DNA of 64,000 nucleotides, from NCBI GenBank assembly GCA_024811115.1, contig JAKOGH010000002.1, forward strand, positions 657,682 to 721,681, in the 5' to 3' direction. This document shows positions 46,149-58,178 of this stretch, in pieces; position 1 is the stretch's first letter; each line of letters begins with the position of its first letter. The stretch is from Terana coerulea. Lineage: Eukaryota > Basidiomycota > Agaricomycetes > Polyporales > Phanerochaetaceae. Below the pieces are notes generated by a model, which was not told the DNA's origin, searched no databases, and saw only the letters and a program-made list of their open reading frames with translations. The position numbers and the translations under genes were made by a program.

Positions 46149-47963
46149 ATGACACGCGAGCTACTCTTTGCTTTCCGCGTAGATGACCACTCGAGCCGCA
46201 GAAGGAGAAGAGGTCCACCACCTTTCCTCCATATGCTGCTAGGCTGGAAGGAAGATGGCGAGGTCTACCGGGTCGAGCATCCGCACGAGGACTTTGACCT
46301 AGCAACTCTGGCTGCCCCAGAGCCCATTCCGTCTGATCGCTTGTATCCAAGATGGCGTCACGGTCTGAAGGAGGCTCCTACCCCTCTTCCTCCCGATTGC
46401 TATGTGAAAATCCCCAACGCTGTATGGTATTCGCCTTCGGATCCGCCGGATCTTATACCCACCCAGTTCATGGAGGAGATCGAAGTAAACGAAGTGCTTT
46501 CCAAGCATCCGCATCCAAACCTATGCTCATACTACGGGTGCATAAGGAGAGGAGACTATATTACTGGCTTTGTCTTAAAGCGTTACCCGCATTCGCTGTA
46601 CAACGCGGCGAACGCTAGGGTTCGAATCGACAGGCGTCGCGTGGTTGCTGATGTGAAGACTGCACTTGGACACCTCCACGGCGTGGGCTTTGTACATAAT
46701 GACCTGTCGGCCCCAAACATTGCTCTCGACTATGACGGCTCCGCAGCCCTGATCGATTTCGGCGAGACCGCAAGGACGGGAACCGCAAGGGATCACATAG
46801 TGGCCACTCCGGGATGGTTCAGGGCTGACAAGGGAAAGATCGTTCGCACCGACGACGACAACTTCGCCTTGGGGCTGCTACCCGAATATCTGGCAACGTA
46901 TCAGAATTATGTGCCGGATGACAACAACTCAGTACGTGCCCGGTGGAACATTTGACACTCGCGCAGACGGCTTACACACATCCTATTCGTAGCCGGACGC
47001 GCCCACGCTCCCTGTTGGCGAATATATACGGATGAAAGTTCTTGTCTGCGGTACATGGCATGGACTCGAGAACGCCTGTGACCACCTCTTGAATTTATTC
47101 GGTATGACGTCCGTACTCACTGAATTTCAGGCGTGTAATGACGACGTGCCTCACTCAGAATCATGGGCTGCGGTCACGTTCTTGGTCAGAGACAAGGCTC
47201 GCTTCCAGAACACCGTGTGCTTCGCCCCGTTTCTCGCGAGCAGCAAGGTACACATCGTGGAAGGTGACTTCCATGACCGCGAGGACGTCGAACGCGCTTG
47301 GTCGGTAGCGGGCGCTGGGCTTCGAGAGGGCGATGTCGATCTCGTCTTCGTCGCAACCAGTACGTGTGTTTTTGCTCCTTGGTAAGCTTGGCTCACATGC
47401 ATGTCTTAGGCTACAACGCTGAAACCAGCGAAGGCGAGCAGTCGTTCCGACTGGAGGCTAAGCGAGCGTTACGTGCGCCCATGCTGCAGGTCTGGTCCGA
47501 TCCCGCGGAGCCCGAAGAGCCCCAATACGCAGAGCCTTGGCTCGTCGTCGCCAACTTCCCCTCCGGAAAGTCGCTCAACATCTCGACGCTAAAGCACCTT
47601 GCTTGGCATCGTTGCCGGCATGAAGACAACGTTACTCCCGTCAGCACCCCGGAGCCTGCCCCCGAATTCATGAAGATCATCAAGAAGAGGCATGGATCAT
47701 CCGAGCGACTGGAAGGGCCGCCGCCATGCACAGAGTCATGTGCGCCTAAATGTTACAGAAGGATAGCACTTCTTCAGCTAACCGCGGAGGCACCTACCAC
47801 ACCAACTGCTACGATGTCCGAATTCCTGCATACATTGGATGTTGGGCACCTGGAGATGTGGAAGAAGGCATGGACAGGGAATAGAAAGAGCTCACTGAGC
47901 TGGCCAGAGGCACAGCCGGGGATGTGGCTAGAGCTTGATGAGTTATTGCCCGCAAGTCAGTGA
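46149..47963 (+). CDS. Kinase-like/Rossmann-like fusion protein, intact copy 2
   Basis: Exons 46149-46931, 46993-47101, 47159-47359 and 47410-47963 give 548 residues. Residues 80-260 form a eukaryotic protein-kinase-like domain: VKI lysine at 87, HLHGVGFVHNDLSAPN catalytic loop (His183, Asp185, Asn190), DFG at 203-205 and a TPGWF segment in place of APE. An obvious glycine loop is missing. From residue 275 a second domain looks like an NAD(P)-binding Rossmann fold of the NmrA/atypical SDR type: KVLVCG strand, helix GLENACDHLLNL, VTFLVRDKARF, KVHIVEGDFHDREDVERAW and VDLVFVATS, though the usual GxxGxxG is degenerate (GTWHGL). The C-terminal region (PWLVVANFPSGKSLN onward) is unfamiliar. Exon sizes and phases agree with copy 1. 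Substrates are unknown. Confidence 0.8.
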
Positions 47964-49860
47964 TCTTGCATTGCGTCAACCAAGCTCTGTTTACTTATGC
48001 TTCTTCAGTAGAAGGGATATAGAACGATGTGCTATCTTAGTAGCGTCATCTTGTCATCTGCTGATAACGTATAGATAGAATTATATAGGTTTTCGATGCT
48101 TGAATGAAGCTTCGCTCTCGAAAGGGCAGAACTTGGGATTCATGAACCCGGCTGACGCCAGCGTCTTCGACAACCTATCACCAATGCCAATATTAATAAC
48201 ACATATGGCGGCTGTCCCCTGTGCCAAACGGACAGCACATACTGACACTACGTTGTGCTGCGTTTTTCTTTTGCTTCCGTCTTTGCGCGGTCAATCGAAG
48301 GTTGTGAATGGTGCGGGTCCCGGAACTCGGCTATAGGCGCTTACCTAACATTTGATCGCATTCATCCGATCTGCAGTGACTCCTGGCACCTACCACGACC
48401 TACAATCCTCAAATAGTGCAATGACCATCTGGAACGACAAAAGCACCGCTTGGAATGCTACCTCAAACAAGCAGGATGACTGGAAATGAGGCGGCAAGAT
48501 TTGAATAACCAAAGAGACGGTAAGGCTTTTGCGACGCTACGTACAGTACGGCCGTGCTCATTTATTCCCGCGTTACAGTACGACTTGTGCGCATCATCTG
48601 GGCTACCCGTACATTCATTGTCCGTTGAAGAGCTGAGACTTGCGTTACAACGGTAATGACTTACGTATACTTACAGAGTAGTGAAACCCCTTTGAAGGTC
48701 TGGGCCCGCAGGAATGGTTTCTATGCCTCGGGTTTTGCGTCGGACTTGACTTGTAAGCCCCTATTGTCCCGTGAGATGTACGCTCATACGTGTGCTTTGC
48801 GCCAAGGATTTCCAGCATTGACTACACTCTTGTACGAGCAAGCTTTATGCACGCGAGCAGTGTGTTGGCGAAGGCCTCACCAGCTTTACCTTGAATGAGA
48901 CGGTGACTGCGATACATTGGCGTCAACGAGATGGTCAGCGCAAGAGGGCTTCTGCTGCTCGAGACCGTTTAACTAACTCCCTTACTCGGTGTGGATCATA
49001 GGCTGCCACGCCAGAGAGGGCTCTTCTCTGCGGAACCATCGTGCCGCGGCGCAACATACAACAACCACGTGTTCAGATGCATCGACTCCGTCGTGGAGTC
49101 GCTGCTCCGCCACGAGAAGTAAAAGGTGGCCGAGGACGACAAAGGTGTGCATTGTGCCCGGGCTGTTCTAGAACCACGGTGAAATTTGCGCGGTGCAGAG
49201 TCCACGGCAGAATGTTCCGTCTGCGGCCGTGGCGTGTAGCCGTGCGGCGTGGGCCAAGGGAATAGGAGAGGGGCACGAGGCCATCGCGACCAGTGAGTGT
49301 AATAACACAGTGCGCGATCGTCTATCTATGGAGATTTCCATGATGCAACCCACTCTCTTGAACCTTAAACCAGTGTTGGTTATTTGCACCCCCAAGGACC
49401 GGCCGCGACTGTCCAAAATCATTGCCACTGGCCGGGATCGATGCAATCATTTGTCTTCGCTTCTTGCAACGTTGCACAGCCAATTACAAGGCCTTCTCAT
49501 TGACAATGGTGTTGAAGGTGGCCTCGCATGCGCAAGCCATGCAGCCGGGTCCGCGCCAAATGGGCGGTAACGTAATGAGTGGCTCGAAAAGGAGCCTCAT
49601 GTTCTCTGCGGCCGCCAAATGCAACAAATGGTGGCCGTCGGATGTCTTCGCGCAAGGGTTACGGCCACTCCTCCATTGTATCAGGGTTTTCACGGTCCCG
49701 TGACTGGCGGCCTCAGAGCACTGCAAGGTTCTATATAAACAGCCTCGACATCCGTCGGTAGAGGCAGCCTTGGCAAGTGCGGTCTCACCCCCGTCCATCT
49801 CTCCCCTTCCACCACAGCCTACGTCTCTTTCTGCTTACTCCCCTTCTGATTCTCGAACAA
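47964..49860. other. Intergenic region
   Basis: About 1.9 kb with no gene I can support. A TATATAAA box at about 49732 precedes the gene at 49861. Confidence 0.45.
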
Positions 49861-50998
49861 TGTCCTCGCAAGCCTACAGCATTGTTGGTTTAGTCTTGGG
49901 CGTCGTCGGCACTTTGGTACCGCGGAGCTTGCTCATTCGTTCCTCAAACGCAACCTGCCGATGACGAGATTTAAGAAGTTGGACGACGCATTGGACGACA
50001 CGGCCATGCTGTTCCAGTCAATGGTTGAGGAAGACCTGGTTCCTCAGGGTGATTACGCCGAGCAAATGAGGAGGGACCTCGCCGAGTAGTACTCTACCAT
50101 ATCGTCGACGACAATATGCTAAAATTTCGATAGATTCCGATTGCTCGTAGAGGAATTCAGGGCGAGGTCCACAGTGCTAACACCTTGAGGAAGTAAATTC
50201 TTGCCATCTGCAGAGGCCTTTCCTGGAGGCTCTACAAGATGACTGAGCATGTGGCTGACTTACGGGCCAGTCTGGCGGTGTGTTCTTCCCTCTGCTACGT
50301 TTTCCTACAAATATTGATATTTGTGTTTCAGATCACCAGGGAGCTGGAGCGCCAGAGGTTAGAAAATGCGGATCGTCCTGGGCGTACGCAGCACCCCGTT
50401 GGCACAAGGGCTTCCGCGAATGTGTACCGTTCGCCCATCCTAGGTAAGTGTCACGCAAGCATACCTTGTCCGACTGAAAACTCACGCAACTCATCAGGCG
50501 CCCTTCGGCGGTGCCACGGGTACATCGAGGCTCAAGACGGTTCGCTACTTGCGTGCAGCTTCCGAGACTATTCGCGCTAGTCAACGTGCCGCTGCGGAGC
50601 GCTTGGCGCCCTCTGGGCAGCAGTGGGCTCAGGCTGGGTCCTCCACCGGCCCTGCTCATGCCGCCGATGCCAATGCTGGTGGTGAGCAGATCCCGCTGCA
50701 AGACATGCCGCCTAGGCGCAACAGGACTCGCGTGGCGGAGCTGGTCGACATGCTCGGACAGCTGAACGCGGACACTAGCGGGCTTGCAGGAAGCTTACGC
50801 AATGCTCAAGCCTCCGGTTCTCAGGCCGCGTCCAGCCCCCAAGGCATGTCCGTGACTCACACGATCTCCGAGACCCTCACCGTCGCTCCGGTCGCCTCCA
50901 CCTCTCAGGCCGTGTTCCCTTCCGTTCCTCAGGCCGCTCCTACGCGCAAGCCCACACCGAAGGCCAAGAAGGACGCGCCTGCCAAGGTTCCCGCCTAA
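49861..50998 (+). CDS. Small membrane-anchored protein of a three-member family, member A (frame disrupted)
   Basis: The N-terminus MSSQAYSIVGLVLGVVGT matches members B and C and is a single predicted membrane segment. It is followed by FKKLDDALDDTAMLFQSMVEEDLVP, parallel to LDESLDDTDALFESLTEDGLLP in member B. One base seems missing near 49915 where the frame passes from GVVGT to the FGTAEL segment. Later exons (introns near 50088-50140, 50169-50213, 50281-50330 and 50443-50498) add helical sequence (FRAR, TEHVADLRASLA, ITRELERQRLENADR) and an Ala/Ser/Pro-rich tail ending in KPTPKAKKDAPAKVPA. The exact exon structure is uncertain, since the join near 50443 does not keep frame. Function unknown. 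Confidence 0.55.
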
Positions 50999-51513
50999 AT
51001 CCCCACACTCCTTTCGTGACATCTCTCTTGACTGTGTCGTTGTCTCTCCTTTCTCTATCTCTCCCCAGCTTGCTGTGCTTGCTGACTTCTGATGACTGGA
51101 ACCCAAAAAAGCGAGCTTATAAAAATTCGGGAAAACATGTAAAAATTGAGGTTATTTGGCTACTTACCCTTTCACGTTCATACTCGGCTTCCGACTTGTC
51201 ATGTACACTTCACCCGGCTTTTGATTGGCCCTCTTTGAATTTATGGACCCGTTTATTTATTGAAACCCCTGTGTGACTGAACACTTGTTGCGCTTAGTGG
51301 GTGAGTATCACTTTCAGCCACTCAATCTAGATCTCCTTCCTTCTCATCTCTAGGCATTGTGAACCTCTACCGAATTCGTACGACACATCATGGAGTTCTT
51401 GATCTGACATATTATTGTACATATGGTACCGCTACAGAAATTACAACCAATTCCCCATAATCCGGCAATAAAATTATCATTGCTTCGTCTCGTCGCCGAG
51501 GTGACTGTCCGTG
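50999..51513. other. Convergent intergenic region
   Basis: About 500 bp between the 3' ends of member A and member B. CT-rich and AT-rich sequence consistent with two 3' ends; no coding signal. Confidence 0.45.
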
Positions 51514-52223
51514 CTATCGTATGAGAGGCGCGCCGATACTAACGTAGGGTGTGATGGGAGGTGTATTTCTCATGTTCTCCGGTACGTTGAAGGAAGAGAA
51601 AGGCTGGTAGGCTCTGAATCCACGGAAGAGGCGTGCATGCCGTGCGCGTGGTGGTGTCTGGTGGCTTTGTACCTGCGGCATTGATGTGACAACACTTGGG
51701 CTCTCCTGCTTGATCCTTTCCTTATCCCCAATTTCCTGACGACAACACAAGTCTAGCTGCGTAAACACGAGGGTAGCTGGATGATGGGCTCACTGAGATC
51801 TCAATGCGCATAAGCGCAAGCGTCTCCAGTAGGACGCCTACTTCCCGCGAGAATGGCCATAGCTCTTTGAACTTGTCCCTCAAGGTGCGCGCGATGTAAG
51901 ATCTGGCTCGAAAGTTATCCGTCTGGCGATGTGCACTACGACACAACACGGTCTGTAAGTGGCGTCCATGAATGTCCTGTCGACTCAATGGCTTACTTTC
52001 GTAAACGATCCTTGATATCTAGGGTCACGGGTGAGTCTGGTAGCAAGCCATCCTCTGTTAGGCTTTCAAAGAGCGCGTCCGTGTCATCGAGACTCTCGTC
52101 AAGCTTCTTCATCTGCTCTTCGGGCATCCTGCTGTTGATGGCATCCCACATCATCTGGAACAGCGCAAAGGTACCGAAGACCCCAAGGATCACGCCGACA
52201 ATGTCGTACGCTGAGCCACTCAT
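51514..52223 (-). CDS. Small membrane-anchored protein family, member B
   Basis: Exons 52223-51997, 51935-51794 and 51735-51514 give 196 residues with consistent phases. The N-terminal MSGSAYDIVGVILGVFGTFALFQMMW is a membrane segment or signal anchor. A conserved amphipathic region follows (MKKLDESLDDTDALFESLTEDGLLP), then a helical middle (FRARSYIARTLRDKFKELW) and a polar Pro-rich tail. It is a paralogue of the genes at 49861 and 53432. No known domain. The arrangement suggests local duplication with rapid divergence of the tails. Confidence 0.7.
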
Positions 52224-52947
52224 TGGCTAAATGTGGTGCTGTGGGTAGGGTGTAGTTGTGTATGCGAAGGCTTTGGCTGAGGGGCTTGAAGCGAGACGGC
52301 AGAAACGAGTCACAGCGTACGGACGTCGAGGTGAGGGAGGGCGAGGAGAGGCTTGAGGAGGCAGTGCTGCATGTCAGAGGCTTTGCTACCTTCCAAATAC
52401 ATGGCACAGATATACAAAGGAACAAAAACGTAGTCGCATAGGCATGCGCAAACAACGTGCAACGAGGACGAGAGAAGCAGAGTTGAGCGTTCAAGTTGTT
52501 CAGCGGTCGGTGATCTCCAGCGCGCGCTAGCATCCAGTGATCATCGGAGATCTGCTCAAGCCAAGCAGGCTTACCGGTACCGCAAAGATACACTGAGGTT
52601 CAAAGTACCAGCGAAACATTCAATGAGGAAGCAATAATTCTCAGAAACACAATCCGGTTACGATTTCAAGGACCCGAGAAGGCCCTCCAATCTACAACAA
52701 ATGTCCGTCAACACATTAGTTATCACTTCAAAATCGCGTTCAAAATCCAGTTCCATATCCCCTTCCATGCTGTGAGCTTCACCAGCCCTTCGCCGTTCCT
52801 CCGATAATCATGCTAGACTCAGGATATCTTCCGCATCGCCGACGAGAACCGCTCACGAACGCCACCCCTCCCATAAGTCGTCCCGCGCAACATGCTGTAA
52901 CGCCACCCGGATCTCCCAATGGCCGTTACCGTCACCAAGAGCATCCG

Positions 52948-53432
52948 TTAGGCAAGCTTTGCAGGGCGCGTGGCTGCGGCGTCGACTTCCTTGCCGATTT
53001 CCTTGTCTAAGACCGCAAGGTCATAGCGCAACTGGCCTACATCACGGTTCAGGGAAAGTACCTCCTTGAGCTTGCCCATCAGTGTCAGAGTACGATAGGC
53101 ACCGAGTTTGGTTTGCAGAGCGTCCATCTGGCGGCGGGCACTGATATGAAGGAAGATCACGCTTCAGCAATTTGGATCACGACGGCCAGCTCCTACTTAA
53201 GGAATACTCACCGGATGAGACGTTCCTGACTAGTGCCTTGGTGAGACGGGAGAAGACCGTCTTCGACCACCGACTGGAAGAGTGCTTCAAGTTCCAGGCT
53301 TTCAAGCTTCTTCCCGAGCACCTCGACCTTCTCGGAGGGCACCCTGAGGACGTCATACCAGAGGTATACGATCACCACAAAGCTGATCAACGCCGCAAAG
53401 AACCGTAGGATATCGTACGCTTGGGTACCCAT
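52948..53432 (-). CDS. Small membrane-anchored protein family, member C
   Basis: Exons 53432-53212 and 53140-52948 give 137 residues. The N-terminus MGTQAYDILRFFAALISFVVIVYLWYDVL is a membrane segment. The core LGKKLESLELEALFQSVVEDGLLP aligns with members A and B. The second exon is helical with a coiled-coil look (QMDALQTKLGAYRTL, LRYDLAVLDKEIGKEV). The intron sits at the same position and phase as the first intron of member B. Function unknown. Confidence 0.7.
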
Positions 53433-53946
53433 CTGGAATCGAATGTGGCGAGGGTCGTGAAGAGTTAAGTCGCGTAATAACGCGTGAATAAAGTCTGAGG
53501 AGATTCGGTTTACGAGCGTGGTGTTAAGCTGCTGGTGCTGGTTCGGCAGGGTGAGTGTCGAGGTGAGAGGGGGATCCTCGTTGTGACGCACCGTACTTAT
53601 GGCATTGCTTCATGTCGGATGCATAGCCAAATACAATAAAGGAGCGAGAAGTCGCATAGCTTTATACAAACAACGTGAGTACAACGAGGGCGAAAGAAAG
53701 AAAGCAAGTAACCCAGCGCTGTTCGGCGATGCATCGGTAGTTGCCGAGACGAGCGTCTGACCATCGCTGCGGGCAGGCTGGGGCAGGCGGTGCTCGAGTT
53801 CAGCGGATTCGATGGCATCAAGCCACGGCAATGATAAGTAGCAACATTCCCATTAGAAATTACATGCAGAGGTGTGGTGTATACATGAGTGGTGATAGGA
53901 GAGCGGTGATGTGGTGGTGATACAATGCTATGGATACAAGGGTATA

Positions 53947-56797
53947 TTAATCCACGATGACAAGTCCATTGAAACTCTCCTTTGACAAGGCCTTCAGCAT
54001 GATGGTCATAGGGTCCATCTTTACCTTCTCCTTCTTCTCCTCTTCCTTCGTAGGCTCCTCTCCGTCCTGCACCATCTCTTCCTCAACCTCCTCGCCCATG
54101 AACACCTTCAGCATCGCGGGCGAGAACCCGTTCATGAGCGCAACACCCTTCTGGTCGTGCGTCACTGGGTACGTGTTCTCGCCGGCGTTCAGGTTCCAGT
54201 ACACGATCTCCGGCAGCTCGTAGCCCGCGTCCGCGAATGCTTTTGCGACGACGTCGTGGTTCGTCTCCCACTTAGAGACTGGACGGCCGCCGTCGTAGCT
54301 CTGCTGAGACTCGTCGAACTGCATGTCGGAGAACATGAAGAGGCGCTTAACCATATCCTCCGGTTTCACTTTGTTCTCAATCGCGAGCGGGAGAAGCAAG
54401 TTGAGGAACACTTTGTCGTACGCGGTGTTGAAGCCCATCTCCGAGTTCACAACCTGGTCGACCTTCTGCGCGAGCGTCGCAGCCGGGTCGAGTTGTATGA
54501 ATTGCGGGTTCGCGGAGAACGAGATGAAACCGTCGGAGAAGGAGGCTTCGCAACCTGGGAGAGCACGAGTGAAAGGGCGACCGCGGGGAAAATGGGTTGC
54601 GTCGGGTCCTGGTGATCGTAGATGTAGCCCATGGAGCCCGAGATGTCACAAACGGCGAGCGAGTTCTCGAGTGAGCCAGCCTCCTTGATGCGGTTCACCA
54701 TGACCTTCCACTGGGCCTCGATACCGCGCAACTTCGCCTCCGCAACCTTCTTGCGGAAGTCCTTGGTGCGCGGCTTCCTAGGATCGGGCACGTGCGACAA
54801 ATCGCTAGCCAAGGCCATGACCTCGGCGAGGAGGGTGTGGGGCAACAGCGTCGCACCGCTAATCTTCGCCTTCCCGCTTTCGACGTTGTCCATGTACCCT
54901 TCGAACCGCTCGGTATCATGGCGGTAGAAATGCTCGAGGTTGCGCCTCATGCAGTCCGACGGTACACGTCGGTACTCGATTTCAGACCAGCGGTTGGAGG
55001 ACATGAGAACCTCGGGGCATGCGAGTTGCTGTCTCAGCGGCTTAAGAACCCAGCGCTGGTAGAAGGAACGGAGGATGTGCGCCTCAAGATCGCCGACTGG
55101 AGTGTCATGGGATATCGAGACCGCCGGCTTACGGAGGGGAAGGGTGTCATAGAGAAGCAAGGATATCGCAGTCGAGAGGTTGGTGACGCGATCATGAGAG
55201 TTTCCTGGGGTTGGGGCCCACTTCCCGACGAGGTTGATTTGACGCTCCAAGACTCGTCGCTCTTCACCGGCAGGGAGGGCGTTCACCTCGTCCAGCAAAC
55301 GTACGTCCTCCACGAGTCTGTTGGCGAAGAGTCGAGCGACAGCTACGTACAGAGCCCGGAAGCGCCGGGTCTCTAGTTTCTCAGCGAGCGTGGCGTGAAA
55401 CCTCCCATGCAGCTCGATACGCTTCTCGCGTGCCTCAAGCTGCTTACGAGCTTCAAGCTCAGCGACTTCCTCCGGCGTTTTACGAGCCCTACCACTGCTG
55501 CGCCGTACACGATGGTGCTGCGTGATAGCCACGGTAAAGTTGTGCAGGAATTTAGCAGGCGTCGAGCGAGGGCCTAATTCGCCTGTGGCGGCAAGGGCGA
55601 CGATGTTCAACAGGTCCTTCCAGTACCCGTGGGGCGCGTATTGTTCCTTGCCGATCTTGCACACCGGCTTGACGAGCATGGGCAGGTTCTCGATAGCCGT
55701 GCGAGGGTGATTCTCGTAAAGCCATCCGAAAGCCCTGGAAACAAATCAATTAGCCGTAGATCACGGTCATGGTGTTCAGAAAATACTCACTGGTAGAACG
55801 TCTCACGCTCGCTTTTGCCGTCGTGGATACTTCTGGTGTTCCATATAGCACGAAGTGTGAGCGAGGGATCCTCTTGCCAGGCCTTGGCAAGCGAAGCACT
55901 GAGGTCCGTGTTCCACGCATTCGGCTTCCAGATTTTGAAAGGCGTCCAAGGTGGGAGAAAGCGTTGAGTCATACGCAGCGGCATTATTTGTGGTACGGGT
56001 ACGGTGAGCCGAAGCCTTGAGAGCGTCGATCATAGGGTGGCTAGGTCCCTCCTCGGCCGACACGCCTAGTGATGTGCCGGCCCGGCCTCAGGCCGTCAAG
56101 CCGTCAAAGCCGAGCCGTCTCAGGCCGGGCCAAGCCGGGCTTTGAGCAATGGCTCAATAGGGCCCAAAGCCCGGCTTGAGCGAAAGCCGGGCCTTACCAG
56201 GCCGTCAGGCCGCGGCCTCGCAGTGGGCGCACAGAGGGTACTGTGTCGCAGTAATACAGCTGTATATCAGAATATGTAAGCTATAGTTTATTATAAGGGG
56301 CAAAAACTCACGTTTGCACAGTATGTTGGTGCCAATAGGCACGCCGCCATGGTCGACGTGTTGGGCGCTAACGCGACTGATGCACGTAGAGCTGTCTCGG
56401 GACGTGCAATTGGTGTGCATATCTACGTTCAGTGAGTGTTTAATCACTCGATATGATGACTATATAACTTACTATGCCTACGAGAACTGCCCTGGTAGCG
56501 TTGAACTTTGGCCATCTTGCAGGTACCAAGCCGCGGCTTGGGCCGTGCAAAGCCGGAGCCGGGCCTTGGTCACGGCTCAAAGCCCGCTCACGTCTGGGTT
56601 GGGCCGTCAGCCCTACAAGCCGGGCCGAAGCCGCGGCTTTCAGGCCGGGCCGGGCCGGCACATCACTAGACACGCCCATTGAAGGGGTATCGGCGGCCTT
56701 GATGGGGAGGAGAACATCCAGGAATTTCGGATCGTAAAGCTCAGGAATCACGGGGACGGTGACATTTTGAGAAGTGGGGTATTGAGGAGGTGCCATG
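53947..56797 (-). pseudogene. DUF2828 (vWA-like) protein gene split by a MITE
   Basis: Fungal DUF2828 family, which has a C-terminal von Willebrand A-like fold. The start is the ATG at 56797 (MAPPQYPTSQNV). Exon 1 is interrupted at the codons PSMGVS by the hAT MITE 56067-56668; beyond it the frame resumes as EEGPSHPMIDALKASAHRT. The intron is 55790-55735. Family segments follow: AFGWLYENHPRTAIENL, YWKDLLNIVALAA, NLVGKWAPTPGNSHDR and the MIDAS motif CDISGSMG, then SEMGFNTAYDKVF, FMFSDMQFDES and the end at 53947. Besides the insertion there are one-base shifts near 55930 and 54550. The insertion is real by its duplication, so this allele is probably inactive unless the element is spliced out. 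Confidence 0.8.
56059..56676. mobile_element. hAT-type MITE, 602 bp, with 8-bp target duplication GACACGCC
   Basis: The element is 56067-56668, flanked by GACACGCC at 56059-56066 and 56669-56676. The terminal inverted repeats begin TAGTGATGTGCCGGCCCGGC, identical at both ends over about 21 bases; TAGTG fits the hAT YARNG rule. Both subterminal regions, about 150 bp each, are packed with GGCCGGGC/AAGCCGGGCTT-type repeats, likely transposase-binding sites. The middle is AT-rich and encodes nothing. It sits inside exon 1 of the DUF2828 gene. Confidence 0.92.
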
Positions 56798-58178
56798 AGA
56801 ACCCCGCGTTTCTGAGAGATCCTTGGGCTGGTTGGATGATTTGAACCGCAAGCAGGCCAGCTTTTGAATGCGTTGGCTGTCCCGCCCCTTAGCAGGTTCC
56901 GACGAGCCATCATCGCCGCACGACTCCCGTTGACTCGCGGCGACTGTGCGCCCAGGATTAGGTACACGCGTATCGCGGCAGCGACGGTACACTGACTCAC
57001 TGAGTGCAATTGGCTGCGTGAACAGCCAAGAGGGGCGAGTGACGCTCAATGTGGCGCACAAATATCTGGCGCAGCCGAATTATTGCATGCTATGATTATC
57101 CTGAGAATTCAGAGGGAGAGAGGGAGCCGTCTACAGCCACACAGTCGCAGGCGTGCGGGAAGTGTAGGACTTGCTACCCGTCGAGGTGGATGCCCGAGCC
57201 AACACTCGAGCGCTCGGAGGTCGGAGGAACCCGAGCTCCGCGGAGTTCACCATCTTTGTGATAGACGCCTTTATAAACGCTCGTTACGGTTCCGCTGAAC
57301 AGCGCCACAGAAATTTGACGGACCGTAATACTAACAACGCACCACCTTACTCTCGAGTCTCGATATCGGCACTTCAAAACAGCCACTGTACTGCGATTTC
57401 TAGAGGCTGCGTCGAACAACGATGCGGGCCTGCTCAACCTCCGTGTGAGACATCTGCTTTGCGTGTACCATGATGAATGTTCTGTGGGCGGCTCTGGCAT
57501 TAAAAGGGACTCACTTCCATGCTTCACGGTGAGTATCGATGATCATAATTACTCTGGTTTTTGACTCTCAGACAAGACTGCACTCCCTGGCAAGGCGGTG
57601 ATGGTGCCTTTAGCTGTCGAAACTCCGCAGAGCGGCCTGAAGACTGAAGAGTCAAGACTGACGTTCGTTCACTGCCCGCTGAATTATTCTCACGGAGCGG
57701 TCTAACACTCCGCATACCTCTCCTTCGCTTGTGATCCACCCATTGAATTGCGTGGATCAGCGGCGAAGGAATGTTGCTCACTCGCTATCGCTCACATTCT
57801 GAGGTACAACACATCCCGATGTCATGGTAGAACCCTTCAAGTTGGTTCTGATGTTCATCTGTATTATCAGTCGCCGCCGCTCTCCAGTCCCACCCAAAAT
57901 GAAGTCGGACTTTCTCAGCTGTTTCGCCGAAGTGTCGTGATCTTGAATCCTTCAATGTATGCATATTGACAGCGAAAATGGAGACTTGGCCGACTGTGGT
58001 CGGAGCAGCCGGCAGCAAGCATGGGACCATCTCGTGCTCGTCGGCGGTGCGGCGGCTTATTTCTAATCGTAGAGACGCATTTTCTGGCCCCTACGATAAG
58101 GTATAAAGGTGAGGCTCTACTATCCACAAACGCTTCAACTCCCCAGCTCTGCTTATTTGTCAAACTCACCTGTGAACT
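56798..58178. other. Divergent intergenic region
   Basis: About 1.4 kb between the DUF2828 start and terpene synthase 2. The minus-strand frame runs open upstream of the DUF2828 ATG to 57009, but the added residues look like leader. A GATAAGGTATAAAGG block at about 58095-58110 is probably the terpene synthase promoter. Confidence 0.45.

Noticed and set aside
40110..47963. Cassette as a transposon
   Set aside because: No terminal repeats, target duplications, transposase or reverse transcriptase seen at its borders; segmental duplication explains it.
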